Source: Amoebidium appalachense (taxonomy: Eukaryota > Ichthyosporea). Taken from it: a stretch of 64,000 bases of DNA. Shown in pieces: positions 52,824 through 64,000 of the stretch. The notes beneath the pieces were generated by a model. The model did no database searches. It was not told the DNA's origin and saw only the letters and a list, made by a program, of their open reading frames with translations. The stretch is taken from NCBI GenBank assembly GCA_963693365.1, contig CAVNZM010000008.1, forward strand, positions 5,208,001-5,272,000. The letters run 5' to 3'. A program made the position numbers and the translations under genes. How positions within the stretch are numbered: position 1 is the first letter of the stretch; every line of letters begins with the position of its first letter.

Positions 52824-53482
52824 TTACTGTTTGAAACGATCAGGAATTTGAGTGGTTGGTGCTGGGAAACCACCCCCCCCCCCCCCCCCCCCCATGCACG
52901 TGCTTTTCGAAGTGTCATTGAAATCAATTATAGTCAAGTTGTATGTGTGTGTGTGTGTGTGCTTTTTTTGGGGGGGGGGGGGGGGGGGGGGGGCTACTGT
53001 GTGATTGCCTTGTCACCTACCACTCACACAACTGGTATTCAATATGGGCAACTACTTTATGCACTGTTTTATAGACGATCTTTTCTATGCACGTACGGTT
53101 TACACACCATCTGGTAGTCATCTACTTGTTGCACACACTCACTCACCAACCCCCACCCTCCAGCCCGCGCTCCACCCCATCCACCCGCAACCGCTCACCC
53201 AGCAGTGGCTCTTGGCGCCAGCCCTCCAATGACGTCATCCGCGCTGCACCCTCCATCCCCACACTAGCCCCCATCCCTCAGGCCTCTAGCCCTGTACCCC
53301 TCGGGGGGGACGAGCCGGTTCGGGCTTTGCCGGCCGGGCGCAGCCGGGCGGTTTCGGTGGGCAAACATAACAGCCCCCTGCCTGCATGCACACAGTACCC
53401 GCTGTCGCAGCGCCCCGGCGCACGGCCCCCGGCACGCAGTAGGGCACAGTCGACATCGAGGCTGGGAACCGGTGCGGTGTGA
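49812..53482 (+). CDS. Divergent eIF4E/4EHP-like protein with long repeat tail (6 exons)
   Basis: Exons: 49812-50159, 50691-50831, 51289-51476, 51927-52160, 52444-52719 and 53164-53482; 501 aa. A Ser/acidic N-terminus (1-100) precedes the eIF4E fold: EWCFWIDRN, HNVGTFGTTHGFSELL, LFRKGISPTREDPAN, GGQYVVFLPRE, KLWLDCMLVLLHEKL, VIGLVLGLKRRSDTLAIWT. Segment order and the NIxxxGTF-like start of helix 1 suit class II (4EHP). The cap-stacking Trp of the usual MWED motif is Arg here (R173, with E174 kept), GG[KR]W is GGQY, and the dorsal-face Trp of xxFW is Ser (S140). Cap and eIF4G binding are therefore doubtful. The C-terminal 240 aa are Pro/Arg/Ser-rich with three tandem repeats of about 27 aa. 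Phases all agree. Confidence 0.85.
51181..51236. repeat. (CA)n microsatellite in eIF4E-like intron 2
   Basis: A CA array of about 55 bp, 50 bp upstream of the exon 3 acceptor. Confidence 0.9.
52737..52880. repeat. Tandem duplication with poly-C in eIF4E-like intron 5
   Basis: TTACTGTTTGAAACGATCAG through GTGCTGGGAAACC plus poly-C occurs at about 52737-52823 and again from 52824. The first copy starts 17 bp after the exon 5 donor. The poly-C is about 37 bp in the first copy and 20 bp in the second. Confidence 0.85.
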
Positions 53483-53772
53483 TGGTATGAGTAGTGGGCC
53501 AGTGCTGGGTTTGTATCTAGTGAATATATGGAAATGTATGCCAGGCGGAGATGTACGTGGCTTGATTAAGGGGTGTATATACGTTGTGGGGTGTACATAG
53601 GCTGTACAATCATATTGTACATGTTTAATTGGTAAAGTTTCTTTTTTCTGCACATTTTTTTTCTTTTTTTCCTGCTGCGTGTCTGCACGTGCACACGTGC
53701 GCCGTGCTTTCCAGTTTTCCTTTTGGGGGGGGGGGTGGGGAGGGGGGGGGGGGGATGGTGTGTGTGGGGAGG

Positions 53773-53807
<35 letters not shown>

Positions 53808-54298
53808 ACTCCACTCGGGACAGAGGTCATTTAAAGGTGTTTTCGTGCAGTGGAATAGTGATGGATTTTATTCACTGAGTGATTTGTTGATGATAGTGAC
53901 ATGCCATTTTGCGCCAGTGCGGGCCACTGTGTATAGCAATGCCGCAGAGTATATTGTACATACAGGCGGCCATTTTATAAGTCCAGATATATACCTCAGT
54001 TCGAAATAAACTCCAGTAATTTTGATTATGAGTGACCAGCTGCCTTCAGAATATTAGCTCTTTTTATTTCAAGAGGCTGCAGACGAATCGGGTAGTGTCT
54101 GATCACTCGTACTCAGCCAGCGTCGATTTATCGTAAATAATATTAGCTACAGTAGGCTGGCAGCCTGGCGGGCACAGTCAGGAGTCAGGACGCGTGCCAA
54201 TTGAGTGACTGCATTTCACAGATAGCTATGTACTGCGCACCTATAAATTAGTAACATGCACGTGGTAGACACAAGAGTGGTCAGGTTATGACTTGGAT

Positions 54299-54332
54299 GC
54301 ACGGCCATCTAGAAACTAAAAGATGGCCGTGC
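54299..54332. repeat. Perfect 12-bp stem hairpin
   Basis: GCACGGCCATCT, a 10-nt loop, then AGATGGCCGTGC. The 15-mer CACGGCCATCTAGAA, spanning the left arm, also occurs near 49375, upstream of the eIF4E-like gene. Confidence 0.7.
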
Positions 54333-54566
54333 TTGGATGTTATGATCTATGGGCTTATGTGCGCAGGTCACTGATGGCATATTCCTACTTTTTTGTTTGT
54401 CACCTTAATATAAATATAAACTTTTTTTTGCGCGCAAAAACTTCCCCTCAGATTTCTATATTTGGCTAATCGTGCGTTCGCGTGAAAATTATTGGTCCAC
54501 ACATCATCTTTTTTGATTATGCATGCTACCCTACCCACTACAATGTTGTAGAATGGCTGTGTACAG

Positions 54567-54626
54567 CATGACCTTTGGTGCCAGGCGATGCATTCCAAAG
54601 GTCATGTACTTCAGTGCACCTGGCAC
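54567..54626. repeat. Two interlocking inverted repeats
   Basis: CATGACCTTTGG (54567-54578) pairs with CCAAAGGTCATG (54595-54606), and GTGCCAGG (54578-54585) pairs with CCTGGCAC (54619-54626). The two stems interlock, so only a pseudoknot-like fold or alternative folds could form. Confidence 0.65.
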
Positions 54627-55113
54627 ACACATTCTTCAAACCACTGGATTATTAACGGCCGTCAGCCACCAGACCACTGCCACCACACAAAAAGAGAAAA
54701 AAAAAAGGGGGGAAAAAAGGGGGGGGGGCACGCAAACCCATCCACTTGGTGAATCTGCATGTGCGCACGGTACAGGAAACTATTACAGGTGTGTGCATGT
54801 GCACGTGTGCATGCCATCTGTGTTTTAACAGGTGCAGCCCCTGGACAATCCCATACGTACACTGGTGGCTTATTTAGACATGCGCGAGGACGTGTTTCCA
54901 GCATTCGCTGAGTTTTGCGCTGGGAAACCCCACACAAATAGAAAGACTGCTAGCTATAGTGCATACGTATGCTGCATATGGGGCCATGCATGCCCCTTAC
55001 TCCATCTGTGCATCCCCCCCCCCCCCCCTCCTCCCCCCACCCCACCCCCACCCCACCCCACCCCGACCCCCTCTCCGTGGTCCTTCATTCCTATTGGTTC
55101 AGTATCAGCAAGT

Positions 55114-55776
55114 CTAGACGGGCAGCAGGGAGCGGCCCACGGTGAAGATAGACCGCATGGCCAGTTTGGTGGTCACAAGCAGCCCAGTTGTGCCCCCGGG
55201 CACGTACGACAGCACGTACCTGCGCACAGTAAGGGTGCAAGTATGTGTGTGAGTGTGTACAAGGGGTGCATGCAGCACGCATGTGTCATGCATCCGCACA
55301 CATGCAAAGAACGAGGGAAGTCTCATAGTGCAGGTAGAAAGAAAAAGTTGTCCGAGTGAATACAAAGCATTTCACAGGTTGGGCCCGAGCTTGCTTTGAA
55401 CGATGACATGTCATGGTGCACGCACGTGCATGCATCCACAAGTACACGGCACACAGTCATCGTGCATGCGCTTGAAACAGACACACACCCACGTATACCA
55501 CTTGCTACCCACACATGGCCCACCCTCCACCCCCCCTCCCCCATCTCCCCGCCCTCTCCCCGCCACCGCCCAGCAAAAAAACATGCACAAACACACATAC
55601 AAACGTACAAACACACACACACGTACATACACGTACACACATAAACACGTACCACAGCAGGGCTGCTATCTGGATGCCGGCACACACCAGTGTCAGAATC
55701 GTCAACCCCTGATGAACCCCAACACGGTGTCAGTGCAAGCCCCTCCTTACCCAATAATGTAGCACCCACGAACCGG

Positions 55777-55825
<49 letters not shown>

Positions 55826-57125
55826 CAGGCCACACATGCTTCACAACCAACTCCAAATTCAGGAACATTACCATCTTTATGGCGGATTGCGGGTGAGTGT
55901 GTGTGTGTGTGGTGGTGGTAGTGGCGTGTGCCTGTGTGTATTTGGGGAGAAAGCACAGGGGGCGGGGGGGAAAGGGGGGAGGGGGGGGGGGGGGGTAAAA
56001 TGCAGAACACGGTACGAGGTACAACAACACGATGAGAACACGTGCAGGACACATGGAAAGGCAAACATTGGGGTGTGCAACATCAGCAACACGCGCTGCA
56101 TGCAACATCAGCAGGGTCCACCGCAAGGCCCCAAGTCGTTTACTGCAAGCTACTTCCGAACCCTTAATTGAGGGGGGGGGCAAAAAGGGCGGCCATTTGG
56201 ATGTGTGTGTGTGGGGAGGGGGAGAGGGGCGAAGGGGGGGAGGGGGCGAGCACCTTGAATGCAAAGTAGAGTGTGGCCAGCAGGGCTGACAGATAGACGG
56301 CACTGAAGGGGGCTCTCTCCCGCGAAAACAGATGCTGTAAGTGTGCCCACGGCCCACGAAGCATCGCAAAGCTGGGGGGGGGGGGGGATAGGATGGTTGG
56401 GAGGTAAGGTGTGTGTGGGAGGGGGGGGGGATTTAGGGGGAAGAAGGGGGTGAGGGGGGGGGGGGGGGGGGGTAGAATGTTTTATACGGCGGGGAGGGGG
56501 GGGGGATTTAGGGGGAAGAAGGGGTGAGGGGGGGGGGGGGGGGGGGGGTAGAATGTTTTATACGGCGGGGAGGGGGGGGGGGGGGGGGGGGGGGGTAATT
56601 GAAACAGAATGTGCTATTGATGTCAAAACAGCACGGCACTAATATTCGTCACAAATCGGTCCGGATTCCCTAATGCCTGCCTTGAGGGATATGGGGCAGA
56701 ATGCCTCACGATTTGAATGGGTAAAAACATTCGAAGGATATGGGGTGGAACATTTAAAAGAAATAAGGGACATGGGACAGAATGCTCGTTAATGGACCAA
56801 AAGACAGAACACAAGATGTTCGTATGGGTATAGCATTTTTGAATCTGCACTATTCATAGGTGGGGACGGGTGTATATGCACATCAGATTTGGAGAGCATA
56901 CCATGATCCTAGCGGGGGGCCGGGGGGGGGGGGGGGGGGGGGGGGGGGGACAGTAGCACAATGCATGACTGGGCTAGGGCAAAGCATACACACAGGGGGG
57001 GAAAGGGCACCAATGAGAGTGGATATGGACCATGCATGCGCACGTGCAACAAGAATAATATATGCTCATTCACACTAGCACATGAACACAGACACTCACA
57101 CACACACACACTTAAACATGCACAC

Positions 57126-57163
<38 letters not shown>

Positions 57164-57869
57164 ACACACACAGACACCTGCGTGCACGCGCGCGCGCACA
57201 CACACACACACAGACCACACACACATACCCCCCCTCTCCCTCCCCAACACACCCACACATCCACACACATACGCACCATAGGATGCCGCACAGGCTGCCC
57301 ATGCTATGCAGCAGAGCAAACTTTCTGGGCCGAAGCACCGCCAGGCCCACAAACATCATCGAAATTTCCTGCAAACCCCCACCAGCAGCTTCAGTACTTT
57401 GCTCCTTTCTTCCATTCTCCCACTCCTATATGAGAAAGAGGGGAGGGGGAGGAGGAGGGGAGGGGAGGGGAGGGGGAGGGACCAAGGGAAAATCAAGCGC
57501 AAAGGGCCTGGAGGCATGACCTGGGGTTTCTGTCTCTAATATCCAACAGGTGTGCCATTATCTCTCTTCCCCCTCCCCCCCCCCCGTTCCCCGTCCCCCT
57601 CCTCCTCGATCTCCCCCCCTCTCCCCCTCCCTCCCCCCGGCCCCCCGCCCCACACCAACAACAACAATAACAACAAAAAAAAAAAAAAGGAAACACACCA
57701 CCACCAACAACATTAACATCATTATCGACTCCTAAAACCCCCTCCCTCCCCTTCCCCCCCCCCCCCCCCACACACACACACACACACCCCCCCCCCCCCC
57801 CCCCCCCCCCCCCTTTTCCTCCCAACACACACAACATTCACCACCACCACCACCAACCCCCCCCCCCCC

Positions 57870-57900
<31 letters not shown>

Positions 57901-59095
57901 CATACACAAACCCACACAAAAAAAAAAAACACCATCAGCACAACAACAACAAACCCCCCCCCCCCCCCCCTCCCTCTTGGCCACACACACAGGCACAACC
58001 GTCACCAACACCAACACCAACCCCTCTCCCCCCCTTCCCCTACTTACCCCCCCCCCCCCCCCCCCCCGCCCCTCCACCACCTTCGACCATCACTACCACC
58101 ATCACCATCAACGTCACCACGACCAACAACAACCCTTCCCCCCCCCCCCCCCCACCCACCCACCCACCCACCCCACCCCACCCCACCCCCCTTCCCCCAA
58201 ATTCTTCACCCCTTCGCCCCCACTGCCTCCCCTTCCGGCTCCCCCTTAGTTCCTCCCTCCCCTACAGCCAACCCCCTCCCACCCATCCCCCCCCCCTCTC
58301 TCCCCCCCGCCCCAAACACACACAGACACTTGCACACACTTGTCCACCCAATACCATCCCACCAGCCCCTTCACCAGCCCTTGTCTTTCCTCTCCCTCGT
58401 CCTTTCCCCCTCCCCTCCCCCCCCCCCCCCCCCCCCCCCTCCCCCTCCTCCCCCCGAAGAACACCAACATGCACCACCACCACCACCACCGACCACCATG
58501 CCCTCCTCGCCCCCCTCCTCCCCCTCCCCCCCCCCCCCCCCCCCCCCACCCACCCACCCTGCGCGCATCCCCACCTCCCCCCAAAACAAACACAAGCCCA
58601 ACCCCTTACCAATGCGAAGCATATAGCTGCAGCCATCAACATGAGCACGAATCCGGCCAATCTCTGTCGGTGGCTGAGACCTCCCAGCAGGCTCTGGTCT
58701 TTGGTGCTCCACCCAGAAAACAGGGAGGACTCTACCTCTTCCTGCGCCCTACCCACACCCCTCAGTTTTATTTCCAACACCCTTCCCCTCTCTGCTGGTT
58801 CCCTGCCAAAGTGCAAGAAGATGTAACAGCCCGTGGTACCAACTCCACACACTCTCTCTCGCTTCCCCGCCCTGCCCGTCCCCCTTCCTTCCCGCCCCTG
58901 CCCCCCTCCCCCCCCCCCCCCCCCCTTCCCAACCCCCCTCCCCCTCTCCCCACCTCTCCCTCCCTCCTCTCCCATCCAGATAACCAGACCAGCACCACAT
59001 CATCCACTGCACCGGGGCGGAACCTACTCTGCCTGGGCCTGGGGGTCCCCGTCCAGCTGCTGGGCATAGTTGCTCCACGCCGCAGACAGCGACAT
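55114..59095 (-). CDS. SFT2-like Golgi/endosome membrane protein (6 exons)
   Basis: Exons: 59028-59095, 58610-58748, 57277-57368, 56254-56371, 55653-55708 and 55114-55219; 192 aa, all in phase. N-terminus: [14 protein letters not shown]. Then [20 protein letters not shown] (membrane segment 1), [20 protein letters not shown] with [12 protein letters not shown] (segment 2), [20 protein letters not shown] (the conserved GP..L..L...R loop), [15 protein letters not shown] (segment 3), [20 protein letters not shown] (segment 4) and LSYVPGG, the SFT2 signature ending. The family acts in vesicle fusion and retrograde traffic between endosomes and Golgi. The exon 4 acceptor is fed directly by a 14-nt poly-C. 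Length is between human SFT2D1 (159) and SFT2D3 (215). Confidence 0.92.
55996..56140 (-). repeat. Diverged copy of the poly-C-ended short repeat in SFT2-like intron 4
   Basis: After poly-G: GTAAAATGCAGAACACGGTA, then CGAGGTACAACAACACGATG and CAACATCAGCAACACGCG, ending CAGCAGGGTCCACCGCAAGG. Similar to the 28690 copy, which shares CATCAGCAACACGC, so an older subfamily may exist. Confidence 0.6.
56420..56595. repeat. Tandem pair of G-rich units with truncated repeat ends
   Basis: GGATTTAGGGGGAAGAAGGG, poly-G and GTAGAATGTTTTATACGGCG occur twice (about 56429-56495 and 56503-56571). The GTAGAATG scrap is the tail-proximal end of the short repeat family, so a severely truncated copy seems to have been duplicated with its tract. 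Confidence 0.65.
57760..57905. repeat. Alternating (CA)n and poly-C blocks in SFT2-like intron 2
   Basis: Poly-C, (CA)n, poly-C, CCACCA and (CA)n follow one another between exons 2 and 3, continuing as CCA/CAA-rich sequence to about 58240. Pro/Thr/His frames here are artefacts. Confidence 0.8.
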
Positions 59096-61894
<2,799 letters not shown>

Positions 61895-62471
61895 TCATTC
61901 ATTTGAGGGATTGGCCACCGGTTGGAAAAACTCCTCGAGCTCTGTCGCAGTTGTGGGCAGCTCACCAAACCCAGAATCCTTGTAAGCGCCCAGAGCAGAC
62001 TTGAGCGCGACCTCCTTGTAAATGTCGTCATGATCTCTTCCGGAACGTCTCACGCGCATGTTTACGTGTTTAGGCGCTGCACGTGCATCGCGTCTTTTCA
62101 CAGAATTCACGCTTCCGGCGTTGTTGTCGCCATAGTCGGCCGGCACGGGATCCGCAGGGGTCACGTCTGTGGTGGTAAGAGTTGAGGCACTCATGATGTT
62201 CTCGGGCAGCTCAACAATTGGACCAGGGGCGCAGCCATCCTGATCAAAACTATTGGGGCTGTCGATGTTGCTGAATGCGCAGCGTCTCTCCTTGTTGTTG
62301 TGCATTTTCTTGGTGGCACGGACGCTCAACTGAGGTGCAACTTCAGCCTGGATTTTAACTGGGGCCGGTGTTGCAGTTGAGCCAGCTTCAAGTCCGGGGA
62401 GGCTGGCACCGCTGGCCGCAGTGGTGAAGAGAGCAACGGCGCAGAAAAAAAAGATAGGTGAGCGGAGCCAT
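61895..62471 (-). pseudogene. Secreted precursor-like protein gene with a frame break in T8
   Basis: The ATG at 62471 gives MAPLTYLFF, then a run of eight T shifts the frame. The frame in line with a typical signal peptide (CAVALFTTAASGASLPG) runs open to the stop at 61895, giving about 190 aa in all. The plus-strand relative at 63120 has no such break at the equivalent point. The body is polar, with NKERRC, VKRRDAR and MRVRRSGR (dibasic and furin-type sites) and an acidic C-terminus (ELEEFFQPVANPSNE), as in a processed secreted precursor. The family is not recognised. The break may be a real mutation, a hidden junction or a homopolymer sequencing error. Confidence 0.55.
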
Positions 62472-62585
62472 TTTTTGATGGATTTAATTTTTGAAAAGTA
62501 GCCGGTATAAGAAGAGAAGTGTAATTTTTACTCTGGGGTGTTTTGCTGATTGTTTGAATGGATGCAGTTTGCACCCGGGGGTGAG

Positions 62586-62595
62586 CTTTATATAG
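62586..62595 (-). promoter_or_regulatory. TATA box of the minus-strand secreted-protein gene
   Basis: CTATATAAAG on the minus strand, about 115 bp upstream of the ATG at 62471. The intervening sequence is a leader similar to that of the plus-strand copy (TGCAAAC...CATCCATTCAAACAATCAGC). Confidence 0.55.
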
Positions 62596-62639
62596 TATTG
62601 CGGGCGCCATGCGGAATCGGTTCTCAGATTTGCAGCGAA

Positions 62640-63000
62640 TCACAGAAGCGACGAGTAATCTAAATCGGACCGGTAACCGGTTTCTCCATACGATTGTTCA
62701 TGCGTCCTATGCCAAGCACGATTGTCTTATATTTCAGCTTCTTTCTGTTAGAAGCAATTCCAAATAGAAAAGAAATCTCTTGCATAATTCAAGCAGAATG
62801 AGTGTTTCTGGGTACCGGTCTAGCTATGCACTAGCTGGATTTAATGGCAACCGTGGCATGCTGTTGCAGCAACAACCGGATTGGGTAAAGGTCATCTAAG
62901 GATCTTGTCAGTTAGTTGACAAGATTGCTCTGTGTGTCCCATTGATTCGCTAAAAGTCGTCTAAAAGATTCCGCAGGCCTTTTGACAACAGCAACCATCG
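62640..63000. other. Shared 5' region of the head-to-head secreted-protein genes
   Basis: About 360 bp of unique, AT-richer sequence between the two matching leaders. It contains ACCGGTAACCGGTTTCTC (62670-62690) and related CCGGT words (62815, 62876), and repeated GTCATCTAA/GTCGTCTAA words (62891, 62957). No coding signal. Confidence 0.4.
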
Positions 63001-63119
63001 AGTGCAAACATCCATTCAAACAATCAGCTCGGAACAGACAGCGACACATCTAAGAGCAAAAGCTACGGTTCCTGGTCAATACAACTACTATTTCAAAAAG
63101 AAAAGTTTACAAAGCAAAA

Positions 63120-63222
63120 ATGGCTCCAGTCTCCTACCTTTTCTTCTGTGCCACTGCCGTTTTCGCCGCTGCTGCTGCCGGTGGCCTCCCCACCCATGCC
63201 GGCCAGCGCACACTGCCAGGAA
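63120..63222 (+). CDS. First exon of the paralogous secreted-protein gene (partial)
   Basis: ATG at 63120: [20 protein letters not shown], then [10 protein letters not shown], a clear signal peptide matching the minus-strand copy (MAPLTYLFF...LFTTAASGASLPG). Leaders upstream also match (GCAAACATCCATTCAAACAATCAGC at 63004, and CAAAAATGGCTCC at the start). After about 63222 the sequence becomes CA-rich repeat to the window end, presumably an intron; the donor was not fixed and later exons lie outside. The two copies face away from each other, start codons about 650 bp apart. Confidence 0.55.
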
Positions 63223-63229
63223 GTCACAC

Positions 63230-63388
63230 ACACCACACACACGTGTACTGGCACACACACACACGAACACACACACACGACACAAACACACATGCACGCA
63301 CACACGCACGCACGCACGCACGCAGGCACGCACGCACGCACGCATGCACGCACGCACGCACGGCAAACAAACAAGCCCGCACACACAC

Positions 63389-63424
<36 letters not shown>

Positions 63425-64000
63425 CACACCAAGCACGCGCGCACATATACACGCACACACAGACATGCACATAAATACACACGAACAAGCACACACGCAC
63501 GCACATGCACACACGCGCGCTCGCACCCACGCACACACACACACACAACACACATGCACACACGCACATATATATGTACATGGGTATGCACGCACACCGT
63601 GGCACACGGGCACGTGCTAAGTAAGTACGCACACACCACAAACACACGCACGGACGCGCGCACGCACGCACGTGAGCACACACGCGCCCACATACACACA
63701 CAAAACACACACACACACACACACACATACACACAGGCATACAGAAAGGTAGACGGATCCGGACAGCCAACCATACACACATAAACACACATTGTACACA
63801 CCAAGCACGCGCGCACACATACACGCACACACAGACATGCACATAAATACACACGAACAAGCACACACGCACGCACATGCACACACGCGCGCTCGCACCC
63901 ACGCATGCACACACGCACGCACACACACACACAGCACACATGCACGCACGCACGCACACGCCCACATTCACACACGCACACACATGCACGCACACACACA
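63230..64000. repeat. CA/CG-rich repeat block with a 108-bp internal duplication
   Basis: Low-complexity CACACG/GCAC sequence. A segment starting ACACCAAGCACGCGCGCACA at about 63426 is repeated almost unchanged at about 63797 (to GCGCTCGCACCCACGCA). Long Cys-Val-Arg and Thr-His frames are artefacts. The block runs off the window. Confidence 0.85.

Larger units (their letters stand above)
53483..55113. other. Spacer between convergent eIF4E-like and SFT2-like genes
   Basis: Contains poly-G (53727-53806), AATAAA-type words (54005), AT-rich unique sequence, two short perfect hairpins (54299-54332 and 54567-54606) and a C-rich block (55016-55075). A frame at 54832-54950 beginning VQPLDNPIRTLVAYLD looks protein-like but has no supported partner exon. 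Confidence 0.45.

Noticed and set aside
54832-54950. Protein-like segment VQPLDNPIRTLVAYLDMREDV between two genes
   Set aside because: It has an AG before it but no donor or partner exon in phase, and no family was recognised.

Overview
This is a nuclear chromosome segment from an intron-rich eukaryote. The real genes are split into short exons with clean GT-AG junctions. Introns and spacers are packed with (CA/GT)n microsatellites and very long poly-G/poly-C runs, and two transposon classes are present. The gene set (DNAJC9, pICln, RBM25, WBP2, eIF4E family, SFT2, an SH2-RING protein, an EGF-tyrosinase) points to an animal-lineage or related protist with phosphotyrosine signalling. The sequence alone does not fix the species. 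I saw no rRNA, tRNA or CRISPR array.

Layout, left to right. 1-4593: gene-poor spacer. 4594-7789 (-): seven-exon DNAJC9-like histone co-chaperone. 9623-11611 (-): single-exon secreted EGF-EGF-tyrosinase. 11916-15068: hAT DNA transposon with matching ends and an 8-bp target duplication, carrying a decayed transposase. 19488-23327 (-): six-exon pICln (methylosome/snRNP assembly). 24046-26769 (-): damaged two-ORF non-LTR retrotransposon. 27224-34366 (-): nine-exon RBM25-like splicing factor, sharing a 488-bp divergent promoter region with a small Rcf2-like mitochondrial membrane protein at 34855-37476 (+). 38166-44819 (-): RING-H2 plus SH2 protein with a long Pro/Gly-rich tail. 46952-48725 (+): WBP2-like GRAM protein. 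49812-53482 (+): divergent eIF4E/4EHP-like protein with a long repeat tail. 55114-59095 (-): six-exon SFT2-like Golgi membrane protein. 61895-62471 (-) and 63120 onward (+): a head-to-head pair of related secreted-protein genes; the minus copy has a frame break in a T8 run.

The genes are mostly housekeeping (splicing, snRNP assembly, chaperone, translation, vesicle traffic) and form no operon-like pathway. RNA processing is over-represented (pICln, RBM25). Exon joins were worked out by hand from splice signals, reading phase and family similarity; in the eight best-resolved genes every junction is phase-consistent. Coordinates may be off by a base or two.

The most unusual observations are these: the RING-SH2-Pro domain order; a short interspersed repeat that always ends in poly-C (poly-G on the other strand), seen full-length and progressively 5'-truncated, with tails abutting splice acceptors; an eIF4E paralogue that has lost the conserved cap-stacking and dorsal-face tryptophans; and the paired secreted-protein genes with dibasic/furin-like sites.
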